The notes: generated by a model from the sequence alone, not told the origin. A stretch of 64,000 nt of DNA from Streptococcus suis (GCF_024509525.1 NZ_JAMWEM010000006.1:91132-155131), one strand, 5' to 3'; counted from the stretch's first letter, positions 17,949 to 26,569 are shown. Program-made: numbers and translations.

Positions 17949-18479
17949 ATGGAAATCTGGAACGCCTACACAGCCGACGGTCAGCTGACCGACCACACCC
18001 TCACACGCGGAGAACCCATTCCCGACGGCCTCTACCACCTGGTCGTCGAGTGCATCATCCGCCACCGCGACGGCAGTACCCTCTTCATGAAACGCGACAG
18101 CACCAAGCCCTCCTACCCTGACTATTATGAAGCGACAGCAGGAGGTTCGGCTTTGTTTGGGGAAATAGCAGAGCAGGCGATTTTGCGCGAAGTCCGCGAA
18201 GAGACAGGCATTGAGCTGACAGCTGACCAACTACGCCACCATACACACTTTGTCGCCCATGATGACCAGTGCATTTTCCACTGCTACTGGGCCGAAACCA
18301 ATTGGGACAAAGCTGCTATCCAACTCCAAGCCGAAGAAACCAGCAACTACATCTGGGTCCCACAGGAAAAACTGAAAGATTTCCTTGGAACAGAACTGGT
18401 TATTCCAAGGCAGAAAGACTATGTGGAGAGGCTGTTTTTAGACCAAGAAAAGTGCAAGAGCGAGAACCAAGCTCAGTAG
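17949..18479 (+). CDS. Nudix hydrolase
   Basis: The 176-residue protein contains an exact Nudix box: G-x5-E-x7-REVREETGI, around residues 65-88, which binds the metal for hydrolysis of a nucleoside diphosphate linked to another moiety. The N-terminal DGLYHLVVECII and HRDGSTLFMKR strands are typical of the MutT/isopentenyl-diphosphate-isomerase-like branch. The substrate is not predictable. It has its own promoter, and the 3' end overlaps the convergent membrane protein gene by 42 bp. Confidence 0.88.
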   Translation: MEIWNAYTADGQLTDHTLTRGEPIPDGLYHLVVECIIRHRDGSTLFMKRDSTKPSYPDYYEATAGGSALFGEIAEQAILREVREETGIELTADQLRHHTHFVAHDDQCIFHCYWAETNWDKAAIQLQAEETSNYIWVPQEKLKDFLGTELVIPRQKDYVERLFLDQEKCKSENQAQ

Positions 18480-18728
18480 AAAATGAGCTAAGAAGTGGCT
18501 AAGACGATTTTTTCCAAAAAGAACACGACCGCCTATCACTCTCACCCCGCAAGCCAATAATAAGCCTAATATAAATCCCAAAACTGTCTGCCAGCCCAAT
18601 AAACTGAGCAGAGCTGGGCAAGCATATAAAACCAGTAACCAGTTAGGAAGTTGCTTACGATATACCCAAGCAGATAACGGCAGTAGCCCCAAGTAGAGTA
18701 CAATCAACCATTTAACAACAATAATCAT
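18438..18728 (-). CDS. Small membrane protein under a MerR-type promoter (96 aa)
   Basis: The protein has four hydrophobic segments (about residues 3-22, 29-45, 47-66 and 77-96) separated by short basic loops (YRKQ, GKNRLSH). I do not recognise the family. AAAGGAG sits six nt before the ATG. Its promoter has a 19-bp spacer containing a dyad, the architecture used by MerR-family activators, and the divergent neighbour is a MerR gene. It is therefore probably the regulated partner, perhaps an efflux or stress membrane protein; that is inference. Confidence 0.7.
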   Translation of the reverse strand: MIIVVKWLIVLYLGLLPLSAWVYRKQLPNWLLVLYACPALLSLLGWQTVLGFILGLLLACGVRVIGGRVLFGKNRLSHFLAHFLLSLVLALALFLV

Positions 18729-18748
18729 ATAGAACTCCTTTCCCTATC

Positions 18749-18779
18749 AATGTATCATGAGGGGCTAAGCCCCTGTCAA
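18749..18779 (-). promoter_or_regulatory. MerR-type promoter (19-bp spacer with dyad)
   Basis: On the minus strand a perfect TTGACA (18774-18779), a 19-bp spacer and TACATT (18749-18754). The spacer holds AGGGGCT-A-AGCCCCT (18760-18774), a perfect dyad. An over-long spacer with a central dyad is the hallmark of promoters activated by DNA distortion by MerR proteins. Confidence 0.75.
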
Positions 18780-18788
18780 GAGGACATT

Positions 18789-19151
18789 ATGAAAACAGGA
18801 CAAGTCATGCAACAATTTGGTATCAAACGGGATACGCTTCGTTTCTACACAGAACAAGGACTCTTACAACCGCAACTGATTGACGGCAATTACTACTGGA
18901 ACGAAGAAGAAATCAACAACCTAGAAAATATACTAGGACTTCGCCAGTTAGGCCTATCTGTGAAAGCTATTATCCGTATCAAAGAACTTCACGACACCAA
19001 ATGCGGCAGTCTCGAACAGCTAAAAGAAAACAAACAGGTTATACTGGATGAAATTGCCGACCGTGAAAAACAAATCCTCCTACTCCAAGAACAGAAGGAA
19101 AATTTAGAAGACCTAGTCAAACAAATCGAGGAAAAATTACAGAATCTATAA
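18789..19151 (+). CDS. MerR-family transcriptional regulator
   Basis: The 120-residue protein starts at the ATG behind GAGG (18789); the frame opens 13 codons earlier. The N-terminal winged helix MKTGQVMQQFGIKRDTLRFYTEQGLL is classic MerR, followed by the LRQLGLSVKAI helix and a long coiled-coil dimer helix (about 70-118). A single Cys in TKCGSLEQLKENK sits where metal-sensing MerR proteins have their first ligand, but no second ligand motif follows, so the effector is open. The operator lies in the divergent promoter. Confidence 0.88.
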   Translation: MKTGQVMQQFGIKRDTLRFYTEQGLLQPQLIDGNYYWNEEEINNLENILGLRQLGLSVKAIIRIKELHDTKCGSLEQLKENKQVILDEIADREKQILLLQEQKENLEDLVKQIEEKLQNL

Positions 19152-19153
19152 CA

Positions 19154-19184
19154 AAATCCCCGCTATCACAGGACAGCGGGAATT
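19154..19184. terminator. Bidirectional terminator between merR and mmuM
   Basis: The stem CCCGCT.TC / GA.AGCGGG encloses loop ACAG, with a T tail on the minus strand. It converges for merR (+) and mmuM (-). A nearly identical hairpin follows gltX at 21624. Confidence 0.75.
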
Positions 19185-19187
19185 CAT

Positions 19188-20135
19188 TTATTTCAATCCA
19201 GCAACTAGACTTGCAATATCAGCTGGTCGGGTTCGGCAACAACCACCAACCACTGTAGCTCCTAGCTTATGCCAAGCCAGAGTATTGTCCAAAAGGCTGT
19301 GGCTATGGTCAGCTTCTTCTTTCCAAGTTTGAGTGGTGCCATCATAGACTTCTCCAGAATTTGGATAGGTCACAAATGGTTTATCCGTTTTCTCTCTCAA
19401 CTGACTGAGAAAGGCTGGATAGAGCGAGGGAGCCGTACAGTTAAGACCAACCGCCAAAATCTGCTCACTGCTGTTGACCAGCTCTGCTATTTTTTCAATA
19501 GACGTTCCGTCAGAAATCGACTGCCCGTCTTGTGAAGTGAAGCTAATATAGGCCTCTATCTCTGGAAAATCATCTGCCAGCAACTCTACCAAGGCCTGTG
19601 TTTCGAGAACATTTGGAATGGTTTCCAAGGCCAAGAGTTCTGCCCCCTGTTCTAAGAGGAGTTCCATCCGACGACGATGAAAAGCCTTCAACTCCTCCAA
19701 ACTGATGTTGCCATAATCGCCGGTATATTCAGCACCGTTGGCCAAATAGGCTGCGTAGGGACCCACGTCACCTGAAATGAGGGGATAGGTTCGTTGTGCT
19801 TTCTCTCTTTCAGACAAGTCTCCCCAGACCTCGTCTCGAGCCTCCTTAGCCAAATCAACAGTCAAGCGAATGAGGTCCTCTGCCTCTGCTTGCGACAAGC
19901 CAACTTCTGCTACTCCTTCAAAGGTCGCCTGATAGGTGGAGGTTGTCACCAAGTCCGCACCTGCACGAATATAGTCTTTATGAATATCCTTGATATACTG
20001 GGGATTTTCCAAAAGATATTTGGCAGACCAGAGCTTGCCCGATACATCATGACCTCGAAATTCCAATTCCGTCCCAAGAGCACCGTGTAAAATGATGTAT
20101 TCCTTTTGTTCTAATAGTTCTTTAAAACGACCCAT
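19188..20135 (-). CDS. mmuM: Homocysteine S-methyltransferase
   Basis: MmuM transfers a methyl group from S-methylmethionine to homocysteine, making methionine. The zinc-thiolate ligands are visible: Cys in VGLNC near residue 229 and the pair in GGCCRTRP near 297-302. The N-terminal HGALGTELEFRG begins the barrel. Length of 315 is normal for the single-domain, B12-independent enzyme. It lies 12 nt downstream of the permease gene, giving the familiar mmuP-mmuM pair. Confidence 0.93.
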   Translation of the reverse strand: MGRFKELLEQKEYIILHGALGTELEFRGHDVSGKLWSAKYLLENPQYIKDIHKDYIRAGADLVTTSTYQATFEGVAEVGLSQAEAEDLIRLTVDLAKEARDEVWGDLSEREKAQRTYPLISGDVGPYAAYLANGAEYTGDYGNISLEELKAFHRRRMELLLEQGAELLALETIPNVLETQALVELLADDFPEIEAYISFTSQDGQSISDGTSIEKIAELVNSSEQILAVGLNCTAPSLYPAFLSQLREKTDKPFVTYPNSGEVYDGTTQTWKEEADHSHSLLDNTLAWHKLGATVVGGCCRTRPADIASLVAGLK

Positions 20136-20147
20136 ACTAGTTTCTCC

Positions 20148-21524
20148 TTACCACTTCTTGAAGCGGATGTAGTGATAAATATAGCAGCCAATCATGAATG
20201 GCACACCAAAGTAAAGACCGGCACGCTGTGAAGGATCCCAACCGATTCCAATGATGGAAATAACCAACAAAACAACTGTAATCCACGGCAAGGTCGGTGA
20301 GAAGGGCGTCTTGTATTCCAATTCATCTTCACGATGAGTTTTCAAAAATTCACGACGGAAACCAATTTGCGCCAATGGAATGGCCAACCAAGCAATCACA
20401 ACTGCAAAACCAGCAATGGAAACCAGAGCAAGAAAGATGGTATCTTCTGCATAAATTGACGCAATCAAGGCGATAACAACACCAATCATGGACAAAATCA
20501 TGCCACGCATTGGAACACCGTGTTTATTAATTTTTACCAATTCCTTGCTAATCATGCCTTCATTAGCCAAAGACCAAAGCATACGGCTTGAAGCGTATAG
20601 CCCTGATGTAGAGGCCGATAAAATAGCCGTCAAAATAATAAAGTTCATAATATCAGCAGCATAAGGGAAGCCAATCTTGTCCAAGACAAGTACGAATGGT
20701 GCTTCTGTCACACCTGCTTCTGACATAGGAAGTAGAGATGCCAAAACAACAATTGTCAAGACAAAGAAGATAACCAAAAGACCAATTGTTGATTTAATAG
20801 CTTGCGGTACAGCTTTTTGGGGATTATCTGTCTCCCCTGCCGCAATTCCGATCATTTCTACACCTGAAAAGGCATAGTTAACCGACAGTATAACTGAAAT
20901 CAACCCAACTAGGTCGTTAGGAAGTAAGCCTTGGGCTGTAATATTAGTAAAGAGCGGCGCAGCATTGGTTCCCTCAAATGGCAAAATACCAAAAATAGCT
21001 AAGGTTCCGAGTACGATAAAGGCTGCAATGGCATAGACCTTGATAGATGAGAGTGCATCCTCCGCCTTGGCAAACCAGCCAACAGAGAGTGTATTGAGTC
21101 CAAAAACAATGACTGCAAAAATCGTTGCAAATATCCAAATCGGCACACTAGGAAACCAGCGTTGCATAAGTTGAGCTGCTCCGACGAACTGAGAAGCTAG
21201 AGCGACTACCCAACAAAGCCAATACATCCAGGCCACCATAAAACCCGTTCCAGGGCTGATAAACTTGGTCGCGTAGGTATGAAAAGAACCTGTGACTGGC
21301 ATGGCTACCGAAAGCTCACCCAAAGAAAACATAACCAAATAGACCATAACTGCACCAAAAAGATAGGCTGCAACAGCTCCAAAAGGTCCAGCCTGTGCAA
21401 TGGTATAGCCTGAACTCAAGAACAAACCTGTCCCGATGACCCCACCGATGGACAGCATCTGCAAATGGCGACTGTTCATCTCTCGATTAAAAGTACCCTG
21501 ATTTTCAAAATTATGATTTTCCAT
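20148..21524 (-). CDS. mmuP: S-methylmethionine permease (APC family)
   Basis: The 458-residue amino acid/polyamine/organocation transporter has 12 predicted membrane spans. The signature start RHLQMLSIGGVIGTGLFLSSG contains the unwound helix 1 GxG motif used for amino-acid binding. The direct pairing with mmuM makes S-methylmethionine the likely substrate; from sequence alone another amino acid is possible. Repeated GTTATAG elements in the upstream region may be regulatory. Confidence 0.85.
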   Translation of the reverse strand: MENHNFENQGTFNREMNSRHLQMLSIGGVIGTGLFLSSGYTIAQAGPFGAVAAYLFGAVMVYLVMFSLGELSVAMPVTGSFHTYATKFISPGTGFMVAWMYWLCWVVALASQFVGAAQLMQRWFPSVPIWIFATIFAVIVFGLNTLSVGWFAKAEDALSSIKVYAIAAFIVLGTLAIFGILPFEGTNAAPLFTNITAQGLLPNDLVGLISVILSVNYAFSGVEMIGIAAGETDNPQKAVPQAIKSTIGLLVIFFVLTIVVLASLLPMSEAGVTEAPFVLVLDKIGFPYAADIMNFIILTAILSASTSGLYASSRMLWSLANEGMISKELVKINKHGVPMRGMILSMIGVVIALIASIYAEDTIFLALVSIAGFAVVIAWLAIPLAQIGFRREFLKTHREDELEYKTPFSPTLPWITVVLLVISIIGIGWDPSQRAGLYFGVPFMIGCYIYHYIRFKKW

Positions 21525-21602
21525 ACACTCTCCTAAATAGTAATGATTTATTTATGATAACACAGTTTTTCAGAAAATCGTTATACCGTTTTCAATACAA
21601 CT

Positions 21603-21622
21603 GTTATAGTTATCAGTTATAG
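21603..21622 (-). promoter_or_regulatory. Possible methionine-regulator site upstream of mmuP
   Basis: GTTATAG occurs at 21603-21609 and again at 21616-21622, 13 bp apart, about 80-100 bp before mmuP. It resembles the half-sites of streptococcal MetR/CmbR boxes (TATAGTT) but is not a clean dyad. Confidence 0.3.
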
Positions 21623-21623
21623 C

Positions 21624-21656
21624 AAAATCCCCGCTGTCACAGGACGGCGGGGATTA
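21624..21656 (-). terminator. Terminator of gltX
   Basis: AATCCCCGC.GTC and GAC.GCGGGGATT form a 13-bp stem around loop ACAG; on the minus strand the exit is ATTTTG. It duplicates the terminator at 19154, with compensating base changes. Confidence 0.8.
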
Positions 21657-21662
21657 CTTGTC

Positions 21663-23117
21663 TTACAAAGATTTCAACATATTCTCAATATGCTGGATGG
21701 ATTTTTCACGGCCGAGCAGGTAAATGGTATTTGGCAACTCTGGTCCGTGCATTTCGCCTGAAACAGCGATACGGATTGGCATGAAGAGGTTTTTGCCCTT
21801 GATGCCTGTTTCTTTTTGAACAGCCTTAATTTGTGGGAAGATATTATCTGGTTGGAAATCTTCGTCCGTCATGGCTTCCAATTTTTCCTTGAGGGCATTG
21901 AGAACAGTTGGAACAGTTTCACCTGCCATGACTTCTTTTTCTTCCGCAGTCAATTCTGGGAAATCTGAGAAGAAGAGGTCTGTCAAACCAACAATTTCGT
22001 CTGCTGATGACATCTGTGGCTTGTAGAGTTCCACCAATTTTTCTGCCTTGTCTGTCAAGCGACCAGCCTCTTCCAAGAATGGTTTAGCAAGGTTGAAAAT
22101 TGTTTCTAAATCAGCATTTTTGATGTACTCATTGCTCATCCAGTCCATTTTCTTCTGGTCAAAAGCTGCTGGTGACTTGCTGAGACGATTTTCATCAAAG
22201 AGTTGGATAAATTGCTCACGAGAGAAGATTTCCTCTTCACCACCAGGGTTCCAACCCAAGAGACCGATAAAGTTGAAGACAGCTTCAGGCATGTAACCTT
22301 TACGACGGTAGTCCTCGATGAACTGAAGGGTGTTGGTATCACGTTTGGACAGTTTTTTACCAGTCTCAGAGTTGATAATCAAGGTCATGTGGGCAAATTC
22401 TGGTGCTTCCCAGCCTAGTGCCTCATAGACCATGAGCTGCTTGGGTGTATTGGCAATGTGGTCGTCCCCACGGATAACGTGCGAGATTTCCATGAGATGA
22501 TCGTCCACCACCACGGCAAAGTTATAGGTTGGATAGCCGTCACGTTTCTGGATAACCCAGTCGCCACCGATGTTGCCACCTTCAAACTCGATTTCGCCCT
22601 TAACCATGTCATTCCACTTGTAAATACCAGCTTCATTGACAGCCAAGCGAACCGTTGGAACAATGCCAGCCGCCTCACGCTCTGCTATGTAGGCTGTTTT
22701 TTCATCTTCAGACATACCAAGGTATTCATTGATGTAGCGAGGTGTTTCGCCCGCAGCTTCCTGACGCTCACGCTCCGCCGCCAACTCTTCCTCTGTCACG
22801 TAAGACTTGTAAGCCTTGCCTGAAGCCAAAAGCTCATCCACATAGGTTTGGTAAATGTCCAAACGCTCTGATTGGCGGTATTGGTCATGGGTTTCTGGGC
22901 TTTCGTCCCAGTCAATGCCCAACCAACGCAGGTTTTCCAGCTGAGAACGCTCACCGTCTTCCACATGGCGTTTGCGATCCGTATCTTCGATACGAATGAT
23001 AAAATCACCGCCGTGATGACGAGCAAAAAGATAGTTAAACAATGCTGTACGAGCATTTCCGATATGCAAGAGTCCCGTTGGACTTGGTGCGTAACGCACA
23101 CGAATTGGTTTAGTCAT
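21663..23117 (-). CDS. gltX: Glutamate-tRNA ligase
   Basis: GltX charges tRNA-Glu, and in Firmicutes usually tRNA-Gln as the misacylated precursor. The class I HIGH motif is [12 protein letters not shown] near residues 10-21 and the KMSKS-like motif is KKLSKRD. The RIEDTD and [11 protein letters not shown] stretches are typical. The frame runs upstream to 23168, but GGAGAG before the ATG at 23117 and the [15 protein letters not shown] start fix 484 residues. Confidence 0.97.
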   Translation of the reverse strand: MTKPIRVRYAPSPTGLLHIGNARTALFNYLFARHHGGDFIIRIEDTDRKRHVEDGERSQLENLRWLGIDWDESPETHDQYRQSERLDIYQTYVDELLASGKAYKSYVTEEELAAERERQEAAGETPRYINEYLGMSEDEKTAYIAEREAAGIVPTVRLAVNEAGIYKWNDMVKGEIEFEGGNIGGDWVIQKRDGYPTYNFAVVVDDHLMEISHVIRGDDHIANTPKQLMVYEALGWEAPEFAHMTLIINSETGKKLSKRDTNTLQFIEDYRRKGYMPEAVFNFIGLLGWNPGGEEEIFSREQFIQLFDENRLSKSPAAFDQKKMDWMSNEYIKNADLETIFNLAKPFLEEAGRLTDKAEKLVELYKPQMSSADEIVGLTDLFFSDFPELTAEEKEVMAGETVPTVLNALKEKLEAMTDEDFQPDNIFPQIKAVQKETGIKGKNLFMPIRIAVSGEMHGPELPNTIYLLGREKSIQHIENMLKSL

Positions 23118-23179
23118 GTTTCTCTCCTGTAAAATTTCAATCAAGAACATTATAGCATAGATATGCATAAGAAAACAGA

Positions 23180-23205
23180 AAAATCAGCCTAGAGAGACTG
23201 ATTTT
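23180..23205 (-). terminator. Terminator of the MFS gene
   Basis: AAAATCAG (23180-23187) pairs with CTGATTTT (23198-23205); the minus-strand exit is a T-rich tract. It overlaps the last codons of the MFS gene. Confidence 0.6.
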
Positions 23206-24469
23206 GAGGTGTTTTTTGGTTGCGTGCCAGCCAGTAGAAGACATAGAGGACTAACAAACCAGTAGCTGTTAGGAAAAATCCGCTAATCTGATCGACAGCC
23301 AATACCAAGACCAGACCTGATACCAGTAGTCGAGTAAAGGCTTGACCTAGCATAAAATAGGTTGATACCGCTCCGCCAATGGTCGCCAACTGCTCCTCTG
23401 GCATAGAATTGACAAACTTAGCGTTAAACTTAGGTCCGCTAGCTCCTGAACTAATCCCCATTGTAGTAAGGAAGAAGAAAATAATTGGCAGTTGATGTAG
23501 CAACATTCCGACAAACACGCCAAGAAGAGAGAAAGTTGCCGCCACTTCCAGCGTCACCATGCTGGTCTTTTTGAAGAGAGTAAAGACCAAGGTCGAACCC
23601 AAGATATTGCCAACAAAGAAAATCAAAATGGTCAGGGCAAGGGTTGTTTCAACATTGAGGAAGACAAGGCCTGGGTCTTCGCTAATCAGCAAGACCAGAA
23701 TAGGATAGAGAATAGCTCCACAGGCGTTGATAAGAGGGCTGGTAATCAGGACCAGGCGGAACTCGGGTATCTTGCGCAGCTCCACGATGGCTTGCTTGAA
23801 GGAAGCTAGAATGCCCGGTCCCTTGGTTTCCTGCTCGGGCTGGCTCGGCTGCTCTGCTATTTTCAAAGGCTGCTCCGTCAGGAGTTTGCGAAAGGCTGGC
23901 GTCAGCAGCTGCATGATAAGAAGGGCAACTAAAAAGGTGCCGGCGTTGAGAAAGGCCAGGTTTTGGTAGGAGAGGAGGCCGACCAAGAGGGCAGAGAGGG
24001 CCTGAAAGGCGATGTTGAGGAGGCTGGTCACGGTCTGGCGAAAGGCCGAGTACTGCTCCCGCTCTTCCTTGGGCGCTACGCGTAATCCCAGAGGTGTATA
24101 GAGGCCGTTTTCATAGAAGCCAGCGAAGTCTGCAAAGACATTGAAAGTTGCAGCCACCACGACAATCCAGAGGGCTGGCTCAAAGCCCATGCAGAAACCG
24201 AGGATGAGGTAGAGTACAACACGAAAGAGAAGGGTCAGCTTGATAGTGCCAATCTTGTTGACTGTCTTGTCTGCCAGATAGCCTGTAAAGAGTCCCATAA
24301 AGCTAGGGAAGATTTCCGAGAAGGTCACGATCGCCAGAGCCAGACGACTGTTGGGCACCAGCAAAACATAGTTCATCAAGGCCAAATAATAGACCACATC
24401 GCCAAAATTGGACAGCATATCCGCAGTCAGTACCCATAGGTAAGTTGTGTTTTTCAAAATCTTTTTCAT
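23189..24469 (-). CDS. MFS transporter
   Basis: A 426-residue major facilitator protein with about 12 hydrophobic segments. The loop-2 motif is present as GYLADKTVNKIG, and a central cytoplasmic loop (TEQPLKIAEQPSQPEQETKG, about residues 205-225) separates the halves. The layout, with an N-terminal MLSNFGDVVYYLAL segment, resembles streptococcal macrolide-efflux-like (MefE/MdtG-type) exporters, but no substrate can be assigned. The ATG at 24469 with AAAGGG upstream is chosen over the longer frame to 24517. Confidence 0.85.
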   Translation of the reverse strand: MKKILKNTTYLWVLTADMLSNFGDVVYYLALMNYVLLVPNSRLALAIVTFSEIFPSFMGLFTGYLADKTVNKIGTIKLTLLFRVVLYLILGFCMGFEPALWIVVVAATFNVFADFAGFYENGLYTPLGLRVAPKEEREQYSAFRQTVTSLLNIAFQALSALLVGLLSYQNLAFLNAGTFLVALLIMQLLTPAFRKLLTEQPLKIAEQPSQPEQETKGPGILASFKQAIVELRKIPEFRLVLITSPLINACGAILYPILVLLISEDPGLVFLNVETTLALTILIFFVGNILGSTLVFTLFKKTSMVTLEVAATFSLLGVFVGMLLHQLPIIFFFLTTMGISSGASGPKFNAKFVNSMPEEQLATIGGAVSTYFMLGQAFTRLLVSGLVLVLAVDQISGFFLTATGLLVLYVFYWLARNQKTPQNQSL

Positions 24470-24560
24470 GATAATCCCTTTCTTTTGAACAATTTCCAGA
24501 ATATTCCGACTTTTCATCCTGTGGAAAAGCCTAAATAGACTTTCCTCTGGCTTTCTTGTT

Positions 24561-25226
24561 TTATGCTGAATAAATCGTTAGGGTTGAGAAGGCCATATCT
24601 CCTGTGATATGTAACATCTTTTCGCCCATACCAGTTGCGTAGTTATTGGTTGTTGACATAGCACTGTCCAGCTCCACCACCGCTCGCCAGTCAGCAGGCA
24701 GATAGAGTGTGATATTTGAGAAGGCCGCATCGATATGAAAATCTGCCTTATCACCCAGAATCACCGCCTGATCAAAATAGATCGTACTAGATCCAAAGGC
24801 TACTTCCACACTATCCTGGAGAAAATTATCGTCGTGAATATAGCGAGTAGAAGAGCCAAAAGCCGTTTCCCGTCCCTTGTCGCCAATCACCCCTGTGACA
24901 AAACTTTTTGTATCGACCATATTCTTGCTCCTCCTAGGTTTTATCAATAACTTCAACCCTGCACAAGCTAGTATCGATCCTAGAATTACTGTCCAGGTAT
25001 CAATGTCCACCCAGTCAAAGTGGTTGTTCAAAATAATAAAGACCAAAGTTCCCCACACAAAGCTTGTAACTAACTGTCTTCTAATTATTGCTTTTAGGAG
25101 AAGATAACTCCAACCGACTACCAGTGCCAATTTCCAAAGAGGGAGCTCAATAGCCGGCAAGTAGTCTTGAAACAAGACCAATCCTGCCAAGACCAGCAGA
25201 GCAATTCCTAAACCATATTTTTTCAT
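24561..25226 (-). CDS. LiaF-like membrane protein
   Basis: Residues 1-95 contain four hydrophobic segments. The C-terminal half (about 115-221) is the repetitive beta domain of LiaF/VraT-like proteins: ETAFGSSTRYI, VEVAFGSSTIYF, DAAFSNITLYLP and GDMAFSTLTIYS are successive repeats. LiaF inhibits the LiaRS cell-envelope stress system, but here the partner, four nt upstream, is a LytTR regulator, so a one-component membrane-repressor pair is plausible. Confidence 0.82.
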   Translation of the reverse strand: MKKYGLGIALLVLAGLVLFQDYLPAIELPLWKLALVVGWSYLLLKAIIRRQLVTSFVWGTLVFIILNNHFDWVDIDTWTVILGSILACAGLKLLIKPRRSKNMVDTKSFVTGVIGDKGRETAFGSSTRYIHDDNFLQDSVEVAFGSSTIYFDQAVILGDKADFHIDAAFSNITLYLPADWRAVVELDSAMSTTNNYATGMGEKMLHITGDMAFSTLTIYSA

Positions 25227-25230
25227 CTTC

Positions 25231-25677
25231 CTACCTCATTTCCTGTAACTTTTCTTTAAGCAAGTGGTAATAGTGCCGCGACACATGAACTTCCTTGTGG
25301 GTCTTGTAGAAGGCAATTCGACTGGTACCCGAGAAGGACTTGTCCAGCGAATAGACCGCCTTGCTGTTAACAATGGTTGACTTGGCCACTCGACAAAAGT
25401 AGATTGGCAAGTATTCTTCCAGCTCATAGAGCTTCATCTTGACCTCATAGGCATCGTCGGCTGTATGGGCATAAATTTTGGTCCCATCCGTTTCAAAGAA
25501 GAGCACCTCACTCACGGATAGAAAATACTCACTACTCCCCTTGTAAAAGACAAGCGAGGGACGGCTAACTTGTTGCAGAGCCCGCTGAATCGCTTCTACT
25601 TCTGGCCCTAGCTGACCTGATCGGATGACCACTTCAACCTGATCTAAGTTATCATCAAATTCAATCCTAACCTTCAT
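25231..25677 (-). CDS. LytTR-domain transcriptional regulator
   Basis: The 148-residue protein ends in a LytTR DNA-binding domain (about residues 50-147): LVFYKGSSEYFLSVSEVLFFE, VAKSTIVNSKAVYSLD and VHVSRHYYHLLKEKL. It has no receiver domain; the first 40 residues form a small beta/alpha segment, so it is not a two-component regulator. AGGAGG six nt before the ATG fixes the start; the frame runs upstream without support. Its promoter is preceded by two 10-bp direct repeats in LytTR spacing. It probably pairs with the LiaF-like protein. Confidence 0.87.
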   Translation of the reverse strand: MKVRIEFDDNLDQVEVVIRSGQLGPEVEAIQRALQQVSRPSLVFYKGSSEYFLSVSEVLFFETDGTKIYAHTADDAYEVKMKLYELEEYLPIYFCRVAKSTIVNSKAVYSLDKSFSGTSRIAFYKTHKEVHVSRHYYHLLKEKLQEMR

Positions 25678-25701
25678 AGCTCCCCTCCTTTTGATAGGTC
25701 T

Positions 25702-25729
25702 ATTATACCAATTCCAGTCACAATTACAA
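25702..25729 (-). promoter_or_regulatory. Promoter of the LytTR-LiaF-like operon
   Basis: On the minus strand TTGTAA (25724-25729), a 16-bp spacer and TATAAT (25702-25707), 24 bases before the start codon. Confidence 0.7.
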
Positions 25730-25739
25730 GGGCATTTCA

Positions 25740-25770
25740 GTAAGTGGTAAAAATCAGCGGGTAAGTGGTA
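25740..25770 (-). promoter_or_regulatory. LytTR-type direct repeats
   Basis: TACCACTTAC on the minus strand occurs at 25761-25770 and 25740-25749, identical and 21 bp start to start, the two-helical-turn spacing known for LytTR binding sites. The nearer copy lies ten bp upstream of the -35 hexamer, an activator position. Confidence 0.65.
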
Positions 25771-25782
25771 AGAAGAAAACAG

Positions 25783-25805
25783 CAAAAAACCAGCCGAAGC
25801 TGGTT
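25783..25805 (-). terminator. Terminator of the TIGR00266 gene
   Basis: AACCAGC-TTCG-GCTGGTT on the minus strand is a perfect 7-bp stem with a stable TTCG tetraloop and a TTTTT exit. Confidence 0.9.
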
Positions 25806-25810
25806 GAGTC

Positions 25811-26569
25811 TTAAAAAATGGCATCAAGAAGTGACGTACTTCCTCCACCGCCATCACCACCTGCACCGACAATATGATTACCAATGACCTGAGCAAAGGT
25901 TTCAATATTCAAGCTCTGCACATAGATTTCTCCATAGCCTGAAAAGGTATTGACAATCCCTTCACCAGTACCAATAGACTGAAGAAAGCCGTTTTCTAGA
26001 TGAATATTATAATTGAGGTCTCGACTCCAGGCGACAACATGGGCGTTGTCAATGGTGATGCTACCACCTGTTAGCTCGATCTTCTTGATAGAACCAAAGG
26101 CATTGGCCAAAAGCGTTCCATATCCCTCAGTCGTCATGACAAAGAGTCCGCCCTGGCCACCAAAGAAGGCACGCCCAACACTCTGGCGCTCCATTTTATA
26201 TTGAGCAGAACCATCAAGGGCAAGAAATGCGCCATCATTTAGTCGATATTGCTCTGCACCAAGTTCCAAGGCAATGACCTGCCCCGGAGTTGATGGAGCA
26301 AGAGCAATCTTCCCATCATCACTATTGGAAATGGCTTGCGTGATAAACATAGATTCGCCTGATACCATTGACCGACCGATGGCCCCCATCAATTTACCAA
26401 AACCTGAACCACCACGCGCATTGAGCTTGGTATTCAAGGTCACACTGGGCGTATGGTAAACCATGCTCCCCTGTTGAATATAAGCTGACTCACCAGCTTC
26501 CAAGGCGATTTCCACTAAAGGAAATTGCATATTACTATCAATCGTGTATTTCATACGGTTGTCTGACAT
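25811..26569 (-). CDS. TIGR00266 / AIM24-family protein
   Basis: The 252-residue protein belongs to the AIM24/TIGR00266 family of beta-rich proteins with a tryptophan-RNA-binding-attenuator-like fold. Evidence is the repeated Gly-rich strands, MVYHTPSVTLNTK, GGQGGLFVMTTEGYGTLLAN, and the C-terminal glycine stretch GAGGDGGGG. Bacterial members are found near stress genes but have no proven activity. AAGGAGG seven nt before the ATG at 26569 fixes the start; a 13-codon extension exists. It is a single-gene unit. Confidence 0.82.
   Translation of the reverse strand: MSDNRMKYTIDSNMQFPLVEIALEAGESAYIQQGSMVYHTPSVTLNTKLNARGGSGFGKLMGAIGRSMVSGESMFITQAISNSDDGKIALAPSTPGQVIALELGAEQYRLNDGAFLALDGSAQYKMERQSVGRAFFGGQGGLFVMTTEGYGTLLANAFGSIKKIELTGGSITIDNAHVVAWSRDLNYNIHLENGFLQSIGTGEGIVNTFSGYGEIYVQSLNIETFAQVIGNHIVGAGGDGGGGSTSLLDAIF

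Noticed and set aside
25678..25905. N-terminal extension of the LytTR regulator by 76 codons
   Set aside because: It would run through the promoter, the LytTR repeats and the terminator of the previous gene; AGGAGG lies at the internal ATG.
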